64,000 bases of DNA from Acholeplasmataceae bacterium UBA5769 (GCA_002418725.1 DIER01000031.1:16374-80373); one strand, 5' to 3'. Positions 1 to 7,819 are shown, counted from the first letter of the stretch. Notes: generated from the letters alone by a model not told the origin. Numbers and translations: made by a program.

Positions 1-2
1 GC

Positions 3-80
3 ATTACAATTCCTTATCTCAGTGATGAGAAAAATATAAAGCAAGCTATCCTTAACTACAAGAAAGGAAGAAGATCATGA
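3..80 (+). CDS. Partial CDS, C-terminal end, possibly histidine ammonia-lyase
   Basis: The window opens inside an open frame whose last 25 residues begin ITIPYLSDEKNIKQ and end at a TGA at 78-80. That stop overlaps the next start as ATGA, the usual coupling in this operon. A Pro-aromatic-Leu step followed by an acidic pair resembles the tail of HutH proteins, and the downstream genes are later steps of histidine degradation. HutH is therefore the natural guess, but the fragment is too short to be sure. HutU is an alternative. The 5' part lies outside the window. Confidence 0.35.
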   Translation: MTIPYLSDEKNIKQAILNYKKGRRS

Positions 81-1036
81 GAGTTGTACAATGTGTTCCA
101 AACATCAGCGAAGGAAGAGATCTTGAAAAAATTGAAAAGATTGTCGAACCTTTAAAACATCATCAAGGTTTTAAACTGATTAGTTATGAACCTGATAAAG
201 ATTATAACCGTACGGTCATTACATTGATTGGTGATCCAGATCAAATGATCATGCCTTTAATCGCATTTGTGAAACAAGCGATGGACTTGATTGACATGAA
301 TCAACATCATGGTGAACACCCAAGAATGGGTGCAGTCGATGTCATTCCCTTTATTCCGATTCAAGAGGTTACCCTTGATGAATGCGTTGATTACGCGAAA
401 TCCCTAGCTGATCACGTCTCTTTTATGTATCAGATTCCAGTGTTTTTATATGCGAAAGCAGCACAAAAAAAAGAAAGAGAAAATCTTCCTGATATCAGAC
501 GTGGTGAGTTCGAAGGGATGGCAGAAAAACTCAAAGATCCGATGTGGACTCCTGATTATGGTCCGTTGTCCATACACCCTACATTTGGTGTGGTTGCGAT
601 TGGTGCGAGAGTTCCTTTGATTGCATTTAATATCGATTTAGATACATCGGATGAAAAGGTCGCATCCACGATAGCGAAAGCTATTAGGCAGTCCAGTGGC
701 GGATACCAATATATTCAAGCTGGACCCGCGTTATTGGCTGAACGAGGCCATGTTCAAGTAACGATGAATATTTTAGATTTCAAGAAAAATCCAATATATC
801 GTATCCTAGAAACGGTAAAGATGGAAGCGAAACGTTACCATGTTAATGTCATGAGTTCAGAGATTGTTGGACTTTTACCAAAGGATGCGATTATGGATTC
901 ACTTAAATATTATTACGCGTGTGAAAAAAAGGTGTTTGACAAGACCATGTCTTTTGAAGTTATCACTGAAGAAGCGAAGACCTATTTGCTTTTTAGAGAT
1001 TTCGATACGAAAAAAATGATTGAAGCCAATATGTAA
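77..1036 (+). CDS. ftcD: Glutamate formimidoyltransferase (formiminotransferase)
   Basis: This 319-residue protein matches the formiminotransferase half of FTCD: it opens MRVVQCVPNISEGRD, the typical N-terminus that includes the folate-site region, and has EHPRMGAVDVIPF near residues 80-93. It transfers the formimino group of N-formimino-glutamate to tetrahydrofolate, which releases glutamate in the cytoplasm. In animals the activity is fused to the cyclodeaminase; here the second activity is a separate gene (fchA) two genes on. The ATG at 77 has AAGGAAG just upstream and overlaps the preceding stop by 4 bases. The stop at 1036 is followed within 14 bases by the hutI start, so the genes form one operon. 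Confidence 0.93.
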   Translation: MRVVQCVPNISEGRDLEKIEKIVEPLKHHQGFKLISYEPDKDYNRTVITLIGDPDQMIMPLIAFVKQAMDLIDMNQHHGEHPRMGAVDVIPFIPIQEVTLDECVDYAKSLADHVSFMYQIPVFLYAKAAQKKERENLPDIRRGEFEGMAEKLKDPMWTPDYGPLSIHPTFGVVAIGARVPLIAFNIDLDTSDEKVASTIAKAIRQSSGGYQYIQAGPALLAERGHVQVTMNILDFKKNPIYRILETVKMEAKRYHVNVMSSEIVGLLPKDAIMDSLKYYYACEKKVFDKTMSFEVITEEAKTYLLFRDFDTKKMIEANM

Positions 1037-1049
1037 GGAGGGGTTATGT

Positions 1050-2312
1050 GTGCATGCAGATTCAGTCATCTATCATATAAAAACCATTTATACACCATGT
1101 GAAGTGCCACCTGTTAAGGGAGAAAAGATGTCTTTAATCAAAGAGATTCAAGACGGTTTTATCGCGATAAAGGATGGGAAAATCATCGGTATAGGTGAAG
1201 GAGAGGGTGATGCATTTGTGAGTTCTCATACAGAACTTGTTGATGCACATGGTCTGATTGCAGCCCCTGGATTCATCGATTCGCATACCCATTTGGTACA
1301 CGCGGGTTCAAGAGAACACGAATATGAAGAACTTCAAAAGGGGATGCCCTATCTCTATCTCTTAAACCGTGGCGGTGGCATTTTAGGAACGGTTGACATG
1401 ACCAGAAAGGCAAGTTTTGATGTGCTTTATCAAAAGGCTTACCGCTCTCTAGACCTTATGATGAGTTATGGGGTTACCGTTGTTGAATCTAAAAGTGGTT
1501 ATGGACTTGCACTCGAGCATGAAACCAAACAACTTCGGGTGAACCAAAAATTAAATGATGAACACCCTGTGCGGGTGATCTCAACTTATATGGGTGCACA
1601 TGCTGTACCAAGAGAATATAAAAACCGTAAAGATGAATACATCGAAGTCATGAAAGAGGATTTAAAACACATTAGGCAACTTGAGCTCGCAGAAGCGGTT
1701 GACGTCTTTTGTGAAGAAGGTGTTTTCTCGGTTGATGAAACAAGAGATTTACTCATGCATGCAAAATCCTTAGGTTTTAAGATTAAGGTTCATGCAGATG
1801 AAATTCATCCACTCGGTGGTGCCGGTTTAGGTGTTATGCTCGGATGTAGTTCAGTCGATCATTTGATGGCGACATCGGATGAAGACATGGATGCACTCGC
1901 CTTATCAAACACGGTTGCCAATGTGTTACCTGGAACGTCCTTTTATTTAAAGAAAAATTACGCAAGAGCCAAAGAGATGATAAAACGTGGTGTGGCATTA
2001 TCGATTGCAGGAGACTATAATCCTGGATCATGTCCAACAGAAAATTTCCAGTTCATGATGCAATTAGCATCGAATCAAATGGGGCTCTTACCCGCTGAAA
2101 TTTTAAACGCTGTGACGCTTAACCCAGCATACCATTTAGGTCTTGCACAGTCTAAGGGATCACTAGAGATTGGTAAGGATGCAGACATTGTGTTGATGGA
2201 TGCTCCAAGCTTGACGTATGTGCTTTATCACTTTGGTATCAACCATACCAAAGATGTGTATATCAAAGGTAAAAAAGTGGTCAGTGACCAGAAAGTGGTG
2301 AATATATCATGA
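1050..2312 (+). CDS. hutI: Imidazolonepropionase
   Basis: HutI hydrolyses 4-imidazolone-5-propionate to N-formimino-glutamate, the step before the formiminotransferase. The 420-residue protein is a metal-dependent amidohydrolase: the HTH pair of the metal site is in GFIDSHTHLVHAG (near residue 80), KSGYGL follows, then HADEIHPLGG, the DHL segment and AGDYNPGSCP. The length is normal for HutI. I chose GTG at 1050 because a strong AAGGAGGGG (1035-1043) lies 6 bases before it. A TTG at 1020 in the same frame would put this site inside the gene and extend it into the preceding gene. The end overlaps fchA by ATGA. Confidence 0.93.
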   Translation: MHADSVIYHIKTIYTPCEVPPVKGEKMSLIKEIQDGFIAIKDGKIIGIGEGEGDAFVSSHTELVDAHGLIAAPGFIDSHTHLVHAGSREHEYEELQKGMPYLYLLNRGGGILGTVDMTRKASFDVLYQKAYRSLDLMMSYGVTVVESKSGYGLALEHETKQLRVNQKLNDEHPVRVISTYMGAHAVPREYKNRKDEYIEVMKEDLKHIRQLELAEAVDVFCEEGVFSVDETRDLLMHAKSLGFKIKVHADEIHPLGGAGLGVMLGCSSVDHLMATSDEDMDALALSNTVANVLPGTSFYLKKNYARAKEMIKRGVALSIAGDYNPGSCPTENFQFMMQLASNQMGLLPAEILNAVTLNPAYHLGLAQSKGSLEIGKDADIVLMDAPSLTYVLYHFGINHTKDVYIKGKKVVSDQKVVNIS

Positions 2313-2959
2313 CAAAACTTGTGGATTTATCTGTTCAATCTTTTGTGAGTGAAGTTGATTCAAAAAGTCCCGCACCGGGTGGTGGTAGTGTATCAGCACT
2401 GATGTCATCCATGGGTGTTGCTTTAGCACGCATGGTCGGACACTTAACCGTTGATAAAAAGAAGTTTCTAGCCTTAGAACCATCCATTCAACTCGAGTTT
2501 AAAGATGTCATTGGTTCTTTAGTTGTCATGAAAGATGAGTTACTTCGGTTGATTGATGCCGATACCGATGCATTCAATTTGATTATGCAAGCTTTTCAAT
2601 TACCGAAAACGACGGAAGATGAGATTTCATATCGTAAGGAAAAAATTCAAGAAGGCACCATGCAAGCCATTATGGTTCCTTTAAAGGTAGCAACCCTTTC
2701 TTTATCTGCGCTTCATCAATTTGATTTCATTATCAAACATGGTAACAAACAAACAGTATCGGATATCGGTGTAGCGACCCTCGCGCTTTCTTCAGGCGCT
2801 CTTGGAGCGTTGATGAATGTCATGATCAATCTTCCGGGGCTAGATGATGAGATTGCTAAGCGTCAGTTTCAGTTACAAGTAGATGATCTAAAAGAAAAGA
2901 TTGTAAGCGAACGCGAAGCTTTGCTTCATAAGGTTTATAATCACTTAAATTCAAAGTAA
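2309..2959 (+). CDS. fchA: Formimidoyltetrahydrofolate cyclodeaminase
   Basis: This is a 216-residue stand-alone member of the FTCD C-terminal family. It converts 5-formimino-THF to 5,10-methenyl-THF and ammonia, so nitrogen and a one-carbon unit from histidine enter the folate pool. The signature PAPGGGSVSAL is at residues 22-32, and the rest is helical as expected. The start overlaps the hutI stop by 4 bases (ATGA), which indicates coupled translation. No strong intrinsic terminator is evident in the 45 bases before the next promoter. Confidence 0.92.
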   Translation: MTKLVDLSVQSFVSEVDSKSPAPGGGSVSALMSSMGVALARMVGHLTVDKKKFLALEPSIQLEFKDVIGSLVVMKDELLRLIDADTDAFNLIMQAFQLPKTTEDEISYRKEKIQEGTMQAIMVPLKVATLSLSALHQFDFIIKHGNKQTVSDIGVATLALSSGALGALMNVMINLPGLDDEIAKRQFQLQVDDLKEKIVSEREALLHKVYNHLNSK

Positions 2960-3004
2960 GAAAATAGATTCATTCTAAATAAAAAAAGAAGTCTGAAATG
3001 TTCC

Positions 3005-3033
3005 TTGAGTTATGAGGATACATCCTTTATAAT
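3005..3033 (+). promoter_or_regulatory. Sigma-A-type promoter of the B12-uptake operon
   Basis: TTGAGT (3005-3010) and TATAAT (3028-3033) are separated by 17 bases and lie about 20 bases before the cobalamin riboswitch. The match was made by eye. Confidence 0.7.
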
Positions 3034-3049
3034 GAAAGTAATCGAATAG

Positions 3050-3235
3050 ACATGATGGTGCTAATTTATAGCATAACAGGGAATCAAGTGTTAAATCTTG
3101 AGCTGTCCCAGCAACCGTGATACGGACGAAATGCGAACGACCACTGCTAAAGCGGGAAGGTGCAAAGTAGGATGATGTTAAGCCGGGAGACCTACCACAT
3201 ATGTCAAACCGAGTCATCTTCTGGGGTTGAGAAAG
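3050..3235 (+). promoter_or_regulatory. Cobalamin riboswitch (B12 element)
   Basis: The leader carries the ordered blocks of the cobalamin aptamer: GGTGC, GGGAATCAAGTG, AGCTGTCCCAGCAACCGTGA, then GGGAAGGTGCAA, GATGATGTTAAG, and the B12 box GCCGGGAGACCTACC at about 3183-3197. It lies between a promoter and an intrinsic terminator directly before two DUF4430 proteins and an ECF-type membrane protein. The layout fits transcriptional shut-off of B12 uptake when adenosylcobalamin is plentiful. The exact 3' boundary is approximate. Confidence 0.92.
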
Positions 3236-3260
3236 GACAAAAATCCTCTTTTTGTCTATT

Positions 3261-3290
3261 ACCATACCCCAAAGGTATGGTTTTTTATTT
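3261..3290 (+). terminator. Riboswitch-controlled intrinsic terminator
   Basis: An 8-base-pair stem, ACCATACC (3261-3268) with GGTATGGT (3274-3281), has a 5-base loop and is followed by a T-rich run. It sits between the cobalamin aptamer and the first start codon, as expected for attenuation. Confidence 0.9.
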
Positions 3291-3308
3291 GAGAAAAGGA
3301 GAAATTGC

Positions 3309-4502
3309 ATGAAAAAACTAGGTTTACTTGTCTTGTTTTTCTTAAGTATCGTGCTTCTTGCTGGTTGTCAGGAAGCTAAGCCAACGGCAGATACATTTGT
3401 TGTAGAAGTCAGAGATTTATCAGGTAACGTTCTGTTCAGTGAAGAAGTGATCTATCCAGAGAACACAGAACTTGGACTCGTTGAATTAATTGATGAAGCT
3501 ATTGATTTAGATTATGAGATTAGCCAGTGGGGTGCCTTTATTAAAGGCATTCACGGTCACTATCCAAAAGAATATGGTGTGACGTATAACTACTACTGGG
3601 GTCTTTATGTCAATGATGTAAGCAGTATGACGGGTCTTGATCAAGTTGCCTATGAAGAGGACATGGTAATTTCATTTAGAGAGTCAACGATGTTAACAAG
3701 TTTAGATCTTGAAATTGACGCATGGATTGAATCGTTTATCGCGACACATATCACGTCTTATTTGAATGAAAATGTGATGAGCCAATATGTGCTCGCTGCG
3801 TTAAGCCAACTCGGTTTCTATGGATATACTATTCCTGATCTAAAAACCTTATCCTATCCTGTTTTTGGTGGTAGTGATATCGCTTCAGTCTTTAAGAAGT
3901 CACTTGTGATGCGTGCGACTGATCAAACCATCACCGAAGCCATGTTAAACGACTTCTTAGCATTAACACCTAACAATCCTTATGAAGCTGTTACCTATTT
4001 GAATGCGTTTGATGTTTTATATCAAACAGCTTCGCACGAGAAGAGAAACACCGTTGTATCTTATTTACAAACAGAAGAACCATCCTATATGGATGCGGAT
4101 TATGCAGGGATGGCATTAAATGCGGTGTCTTCCGTTAAAGATAGTGAAGCAGGATTATCCATAGTGACAGCGATGAAAGCTTATATCCTTGATCATTTAA
4201 GCAAGGATGGCGTTGTTTCTTGGGGGAATCCGAATGCATCTTCAACTGCAGCCATAATTTTAGGTTTATTAGCGATTGGAGAAGATCCAAGAAGTGAGAT
4301 GTATACCGTTGAAGGAACTGACCTCATTGAAGCGTTAATGCTTTATGCAGGCGAAACAGGATTTAAATACGGATTAACTGATACGCTTTATGATTTAGCA
4401 TTTTCAACACCACAAGCTTTTGCAGCATTGGTTGCTTATAAGATTGTGCGTGACCAACTTCAATGGAGTACAAAACAATTAAACCTTTGGGTTATTGGAT
4501 AA
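3309..4502 (+). CDS. DUF4430-domain lipoprotein, putative cobalamin-binding
   Basis: This is a 397-residue exported lipoprotein. Residues 1-20 form a signal with lipobox LLAGC (Cys near 20). Residues about 30-125 form a DUF4430 domain (transcobalamin-like fold) with the pattern VEVRDLSGNVLF, WGAFIKGIHG and a YYWGLYVND segment. The rest looks alpha-helical and may be an alpha/alpha-toroid of the kind found with DUF4430. The gene is the first under the cobalamin riboswitch and precedes another DUF4430 protein and an ECF S-component-like protein. This strongly suggests surface capture of corrinoids, although binding is inferred from context. The ATG at 3309 follows GAGAAAAGGAG; an upstream in-frame start would lie before the terminator. 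Confidence 0.75.
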   Translation: MKKLGLLVLFFLSIVLLAGCQEAKPTADTFVVEVRDLSGNVLFSEEVIYPENTELGLVELIDEAIDLDYEISQWGAFIKGIHGHYPKEYGVTYNYYWGLYVNDVSSMTGLDQVAYEEDMVISFRESTMLTSLDLEIDAWIESFIATHITSYLNENVMSQYVLAALSQLGFYGYTIPDLKTLSYPVFGGSDIASVFKKSLVMRATDQTITEAMLNDFLALTPNNPYEAVTYLNAFDVLYQTASHEKRNTVVSYLQTEEPSYMDADYAGMALNAVSSVKDSEAGLSIVTAMKAYILDHLSKDGVVSWGNPNASSTAAIILGLLAIGEDPRSEMYTVEGTDLIEALMLYAGETGFKYGLTDTLYDLAFSTPQAFAALVAYKIVRDQLQWSTKQLNLWVIG

Positions 4503-4523
4503 AAAAAGAATGGAAGTGATGGC

Positions 4524-4991
4524 ATGAAGCATCTACAATTGAAGATCTTAATCACTGCCATCGTCATCATGGTGTCTTTGGTTGTCATTAGACTCTTTGT
4601 TTTTGACAATAAAGCTTCTGATGAGGGTACGATTTACCTTACCATTACGGGACAAGATGATGAAGTTCTTTTTGATGGGGCATTAACCTATCAAGAAGGC
4701 GATAACTTTTATGATATCTTGAATCGTCATTTTGATTTAACATGTGCCACACAAACCTATCAGGCAGATCCTGAATGTGTGTATACATTTGATAGTATCT
4801 TGTATCAAGGAAAAGTCATTTTGGGTATTAAAGGTCAGGATTTTGACCTCATGACCAATTGGACAAACACCTTTTTATCCTTTTATTACTATGTTGGAGA
4901 AGAAAAAAAACTAGCTACGGTAGGACCGAGCCAATTAGCATTTAAAGATGGCGATAAATTTATGATTAGCTATCAACAAGCTTGGGAGTGA
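4524..4991 (+). CDS. Membrane-anchored DUF4430 protein
   Basis: This 155-residue protein has one N-terminal hydrophobic segment (about residues 7-26) without a clear lipobox Cys. It is therefore probably an uncleaved anchor with the remainder outside the cell. The single soluble domain has the DUF4430 features: TIYLTITGQDDEVLFDG, a Cys pair at about 73 and 83 and YYYVGEEKKLATVG. It is spaced 21 bases from the lipoprotein gene and 6 bases from the transporter gene, so the three are probably co-transcribed. It probably works with them in corrinoid uptake, as a second binding partner or a handover protein. Confidence 0.65.
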   Translation: MKHLQLKILITAIVIMVSLVVIRLFVFDNKASDEGTIYLTITGQDDEVLFDGALTYQEGDNFYDILNRHFDLTCATQTYQADPECVYTFDSILYQGKVILGIKGQDFDLMTNWTNTFLSFYYYVGEEKKLATVGPSQLAFKDGDKFMISYQQAWE

Positions 4992-4997
4992 TGGATA

Positions 4998-5546
4998 TTG
5001 AGTTTAACACATAAAGCCATTAAAGATATTGCACTGATTGCCATTTGTGCGGCGATTCTTTTTGTGCAACAACTTGCGCTATCTGTGTTACCCAATATTC
5101 AGTTTTCGACTTTACTTATCGTCTTATATGCCAAAGTGTTAGGTTTTAAACGAACGTCTTTAATCATTGTGGTTCACGTGATCGCTTATAATGTGTTGTC
5201 ACCCTTTGGGTCTGTCATTCCGATGTATTTACCCTTTATGTTGCTGGCATGGATGTTAATACCACTAACATTATCAACGATTTTTAGAAAAGTTGAATCC
5301 GCTTTAGGTTTAGCTTTCATCGGTTTTATCTTTGGCTTTGTTTATGGGTGGACATTTATTCCAGCAGCTGTCTTTTTAACAGATGCACCCTTTGTTGCGT
5401 ACCTGGTGATGGATATTCCTTTTGAGATCATGATGGCATTATCCAATTTCATCACCATTTACTGGTTATATGGTCCACTGAAGAAAGTTTTAAGTGAGCA
5501 ATTAAATCGTTTTGAACAGAATGAAAAAAATGGCGGTTCGCTTTGA
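4998..5546 (+). CDS. ECF transporter S-component-like membrane protein, probably for cobalamin
   Basis: This 182-residue protein has about six hydrophobic segments and the small size of an ECF substrate-specificity subunit. Its N-terminal stretch IALIAICAAILFVQQLAL is typical of the family. No ATPase (EcfA) or EcfT gene is in the window, so it would have to use a shared module encoded elsewhere. The cobalamin riboswitch upstream and the DUF4430 neighbours make cobalamin the likely substrate, in the manner of CbrT. The start is a TTG at 4998, chosen because GGGAGTGA lies 6 bases upstream; an ATG at 4991 is in another frame. Its stop codon is in the loop of the following terminator. Confidence 0.7.
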   Translation: MSLTHKAIKDIALIAICAAILFVQQLALSVLPNIQFSTLLIVLYAKVLGFKRTSLIIVVHVIAYNVLSPFGSVIPMYLPFMLLAWMLIPLTLSTIFRKVESALGLAFIGFIFGFVYGWTFIPAAVFLTDAPFVAYLVMDIPFEIMMALSNFITIYWLYGPLKKVLSEQLNRFEQNEKNGGSL

Positions 5547-5560
5547 ACCGCCTTTTCTTT
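5532..5560 (+). terminator. Intrinsic terminator of the B12-uptake operon
   Basis: GGCGGTTC (5532-5539) and GAACCGCC (5545-5552) form a perfect 8-bp stem followed by TTTTCTTT. The stop codon of the S-component gene falls at 5544-5546. Confidence 0.9.
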
Positions 5561-5569
5561 ATCATAAAA

Positions 5570-5797
5570 TTATGCTAACCAAACGAGTTTTTTATAGAGA
5601 ATGAGTGAAATGGTATCGATAATCATAAAGAAGAAGCCAAACGGAAAGACAAGGATACCCATGAGAATGAGCATACCGTTGTTGGTTACAACCCCTTTAA
5701 TGATACGATAAATCCCCCAGTAAATGCCCCAAAACAGTGCGAGAATAATTTTGATGATAAGGGGTAATCCGTCACTGAACTTAATGAAATCTTTCAT
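5570..5797 (-). CDS. Small hydrophobic membrane protein, unknown
   Basis: This 75-residue protein has two hydrophobic stretches (about 13-35 and 43-66) separated by a short TNNGM turn, with Lys and Trp near the C-terminus. I do not recognise the family; it may be a small structural or stress membrane protein. A good GGAGGAATACATGC site precedes the ATG on the minus strand, so it is likely to be translated. It stands alone between two + strand operons and is convergent with the B12-uptake operon, whose terminator may serve both directions. Confidence 0.6.
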   Translation of the reverse strand: MKDFIKFSDGLPLIIKIILALFWGIYWGIYRIIKGVVTNNGMLILMGILVFPFGFFFMIIDTISLILYKKLVWLA

Positions 5798-5920
5798 GCA
5801 TGTATTCCTCCTATTTTCTTTATAAGTATAGTATAGACCTTATTATAGTGTTTGTAAACCGTTTAAAAAAAAGACGAACAGGATTCCTCTAGTTACTTTC
5901 AGTAAAATATCCAAATCCGA

Positions 5921-5950
5921 TTGACAGCGCTTTCATTTATCGTTTATAAT
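5921..5950 (+). promoter_or_regulatory. Promoter of the lysine fermentation operon
   Basis: A consensus TTGACA (5921-5926) and TATAAT (5945-5950) are 18 bases apart. Transcription would begin just before the lysine riboswitch. The -35 box lies within a cre-like sequence. Confidence 0.85.
5922..5935 (+). promoter_or_regulatory. cre-like operator (CcpA site) overlapping the -35 box
   Basis: TGACAGCGCTTTCA matches the cre consensus TGWAAGCGCTTWCA at 13 of 14 positions. Its position across the -35 box would let a CcpA-type regulator block initiation when sugar is available. No ccpA gene is in this window, so the regulator is inferred. Confidence 0.65.
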
Positions 5951-5962
5951 GAGTATAGATAC

Positions 5963-6093
5963 GATACAGAGGTGCGGTCTATTGGGTAAATCATCAAAAA
6001 GGAAGGGACGTCCGGTTGATGATTGAAGGAGTATGCCGCCGAAAGCTTAATGTGTGTCCCCACATTAACCTTGATGATTGAGGATACACCTCC
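5963..6093 (+). promoter_or_regulatory. Lysine riboswitch (L box)
   Basis: The leader has the lysine-aptamer blocks in order: AGAGGTGCGG, GGGTAAA, a P2/P3-type arm closed by ATCATCAA/TTGATGAT around AAGGAAGGGACG, the core GAAGGAGTATG next to CCGCCGAAAGC, and a P4 hairpin TTAATGTG/CACATTAA. GAGGTG (5970-5975) pairs with CACCTC (6087-6092) to close P1. Alignment from memory with the E. coli and B. subtilis lysC leaders agrees in these blocks, although the peripheral arms are shorter here. A terminator follows, and the genes downstream break lysine down, so an ON-type response is expected instead of the usual OFF. Confidence 0.85.
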
Positions 6094-6117
6094 TTCATTG
6101 CCATTTACACATAAATG

Positions 6118-6151
6118 GAGAGCTGTCCTTGACAGTTCTCTTATTTTTTTT
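6118..6151 (+). terminator. Riboswitch-controlled intrinsic terminator
   Basis: GAGAGCTGTC (6118-6127) pairs with GACAGTTCTC (6131-6140), with one G-T pair and a 3-base loop, followed by TTATTTTTTTT. It lies between the lysine aptamer and the first gene. A smaller hairpin, CCATTT/AAATGG (6101-6118), abuts it and may take part in switching. Confidence 0.88.
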
Positions 6152-6167
6152 GGAAAAGGGGTATAAC

Positions 6168-6587
6168 ATGATTAAGAAATTTAAGATTGGCGATCAAAAA
6201 ACGTATGAAAGAGTCATCACACAACACGAAGTTGATGCGTTTGCAGCGGTAACTGGAGACCATAACTTGGCACATTATGATGAGGATTATTGTAAACGAA
6301 CCATTTTTAAGAAACCTATTGTACATGGTATGTTTGTTGGATCCCTATTCTCTAAAGTGTTTGGTATGGAATTTCCAGGTGGCGGTATGATTTATTGTTC
6401 ACAAACCTTGAAGTTTTTAAAACCGATTTATCCGGAGACGACGCTTAAAGTAGTGATCACTGTTAAAGAGATTATGCTAGAGAAAAATCGTGTGATTTTT
6501 ACGACTGAAGTTTTCAATGAACTCGGTGAATGTGCGTTAACAGGAGAGGCAATGCTCATGCCTCGAAAAGAAAGCGATTGTCTTTAA
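6168..6587 (+). CDS. MaoC-like (R)-specific enoyl-CoA hydratase family protein
   Basis: This is a 139-residue hot-dog-fold protein with the MaoC/PhaJ hydratase motif TGDHNLAH, where Asp31 and His36 are the expected catalytic pair. Family members hydrate short trans-2-enoyl-CoA to (R)-3-hydroxyacyl-CoA. It is the first gene after the lysine riboswitch, and the pathway yields crotonyl-CoA. A role on crotonyl-CoA/3-hydroxybutyryl-CoA is therefore reasonable but unproven. The ATG at 6168 is preceded by AAAAGGGG. Longer in-frame starts would begin within the riboswitch and terminator, so I reject them. It is 23 bases before kal. Confidence 0.8.
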   Translation: MIKKFKIGDQKTYERVITQHEVDAFAAVTGDHNLAHYDEDYCKRTIFKKPIVHGMFVGSLFSKVFGMEFPGGGMIYCSQTLKFLKPIYPETTLKVVITVKEIMLEKNRVIFTTEVFNELGECALTGEAMLMPRKESDCL

Positions 6588-6610
6588 GAAAGTTATAAAG
6601 GAGAAAAAAG

Positions 6611-7000
6611 ATGAAAGTCATTCATAAATTAAGATTATCTGAACATGATGCACACTATGGTGGACATTTGGTAGATGGTGCACGTGTATTGGGTTTATTT
6701 GGCGATGTTGCAACCGAACTACTCATTCAACATGATGGGGATGAAGGGTTGTTTAGAGTTTATGAAAAGGTTGATTTTTTGGGTCCACTCTATGCAGGTG
6801 ACTTCATAGAGGTCGAAGGTGAAATCATTCATGTTGGTCATACGTCACGTAAAATGAAATTTCAGTGCTTTAAAGTTATCGCAGCAAGACCTGATATTAG
6901 TCCCTCTGCCGCTGATGTGCTAAAAGAAAGAGTTCTCGTCACTGAAGCGATAGGTACGTGTGTCGTTCCTTTGGAAAAGATGAGGATAAAACATGAATAA
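6611..7000 (+). CDS. kal: 3-aminobutyryl-CoA ammonia-lyase
   Basis: This 129-residue hot-dog protein matches Kal of the lysine fermentation pathway: SEHDAHYGGHLVDGARVL, then LFGDVATELLIQHDGDEG, and PDISPSAADVL near the C-terminus are characteristic. It removes ammonia from L-3-aminobutyryl-CoA to give crotonyl-CoA. The end overlaps the kce start by 8 bases. The gene order kal-kce-kdd-kamA agrees with known lysine fermentation clusters. Confidence 0.9.
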   Translation: MKVIHKLRLSEHDAHYGGHLVDGARVLGLFGDVATELLIQHDGDEGLFRVYEKVDFLGPLYAGDFIEVEGEIIHVGHTSRKMKFQCFKVIAARPDISPSAADVLKERVLVTEAIGTCVVPLEKMRIKHE

Positions 7001-7814
7001 ACTGATCATTACATGTGCCATTTCTGGTGCAGAAGTGACCAAAGAACAAAACCCGTATGTCCCATATAGTGTCATTGAAATGGTGCGTGAAGCTTATGAA
7101 GCGTATCAAGCGGGTGCAGCTATCATTCACCTTCATGTAAGACACGATGATGGCAAACCTACACAGAGTAAAAAACGCTATGCCCAAGTGATGAAGGCGA
7201 TTCAAAAGAAATGTCCAGACGTCATCATTCAACCATCAACCGGTGGTGCTGTGGGGATGAAAAGAGATGAAAGATTAAAACCAACGTTATTATCACCTGA
7301 GATGTGTACCTTAGATTGTGGCACACTCAACTTTGGTGGTGATGCTATCTTTGTCAATACAGAAAATGACATCAAGTATTTCGCAGAAAAAATATATGAT
7401 AGACAGATTTTTCCTGAGTTGGAATGCTTTGAAAAGGGTCATATCGATATGGTTTTAAGACTACATAAAAAAGGATTCATCAAAGAACCTATGCACTTTT
7501 CATTTGTCCTTGGAGTTAATGGGGGGATGACAGGTGAGGAAAGAGATTTTCATTTCATGAGAGAAAGTATTCCCAAGACTGCAACTTACAGTGTTGCTGG
7601 CATTGGAAAATATGAGTTTTCGCTTGCTGAACTGTCCATTAAATATGGTGGACATGTGAGAGTGGGTTTAGAGGATAACCTCTATATCGATAAAGGTGTT
7701 TTAGCGAAAGGCAATAAAGAACTTGTTGAAAAAGTTGTTAAGATTGCTAAAGCATATGGTAGAGAGATTGCATCACCAGCTGAAGCAAGACAAATTTTAG
7801 GCTTAAGGAGATAA
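6993..7814 (+). CDS. kce: 3-keto-5-aminohexanoate cleavage enzyme
   Basis: This 273-residue BKACE-family (DUF849) protein has the zinc-binding HLHVR motif (near residue 46) and the N-terminal ITCAISGAEVTKEQNPYVP that is highly typical of Kce. It uses acetyl-CoA to cleave 3-keto-5-aminohexanoate into acetoacetate and 3-aminobutyryl-CoA. The start overlaps the end of kal by 8 bases, and kdd starts 5 bases after its stop. Its product feeds kal directly. Confidence 0.93.
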   Translation: MNKLIITCAISGAEVTKEQNPYVPYSVIEMVREAYEAYQAGAAIIHLHVRHDDGKPTQSKKRYAQVMKAIQKKCPDVIIQPSTGGAVGMKRDERLKPTLLSPEMCTLDCGTLNFGGDAIFVNTENDIKYFAEKIYDRQIFPELECFEKGHIDMVLRLHKKGFIKEPMHFSFVLGVNGGMTGEERDFHFMRESIPKTATYSVAGIGKYEFSLAELSIKYGGHVRVGLEDNLYIDKGVLAKGNKELVEKVVKIAKAYGREIASPAEARQILGLRR

Positions 7815-7819
7815 AGATT

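Noticed and set aside
2975..3310. 111-residue minus-strand frame across the cobalamin riboswitch
   Set aside because: It runs opposite a structured RNA leader and terminator and has no family match.
6082..6140. Attempt to derive ON or OFF direction of the lysine switch from base pairing
   Set aside because: CTCC/GGAG and CCATTT/AAATGG pairings compete with the terminator arm only slightly; no clear conclusion by eye.
6078..6167. N-terminal extension of the MaoC-like gene
   Set aside because: The extra codons lie in the riboswitch P1 strand and terminator; the ATG at 6168 has its own ribosome site.
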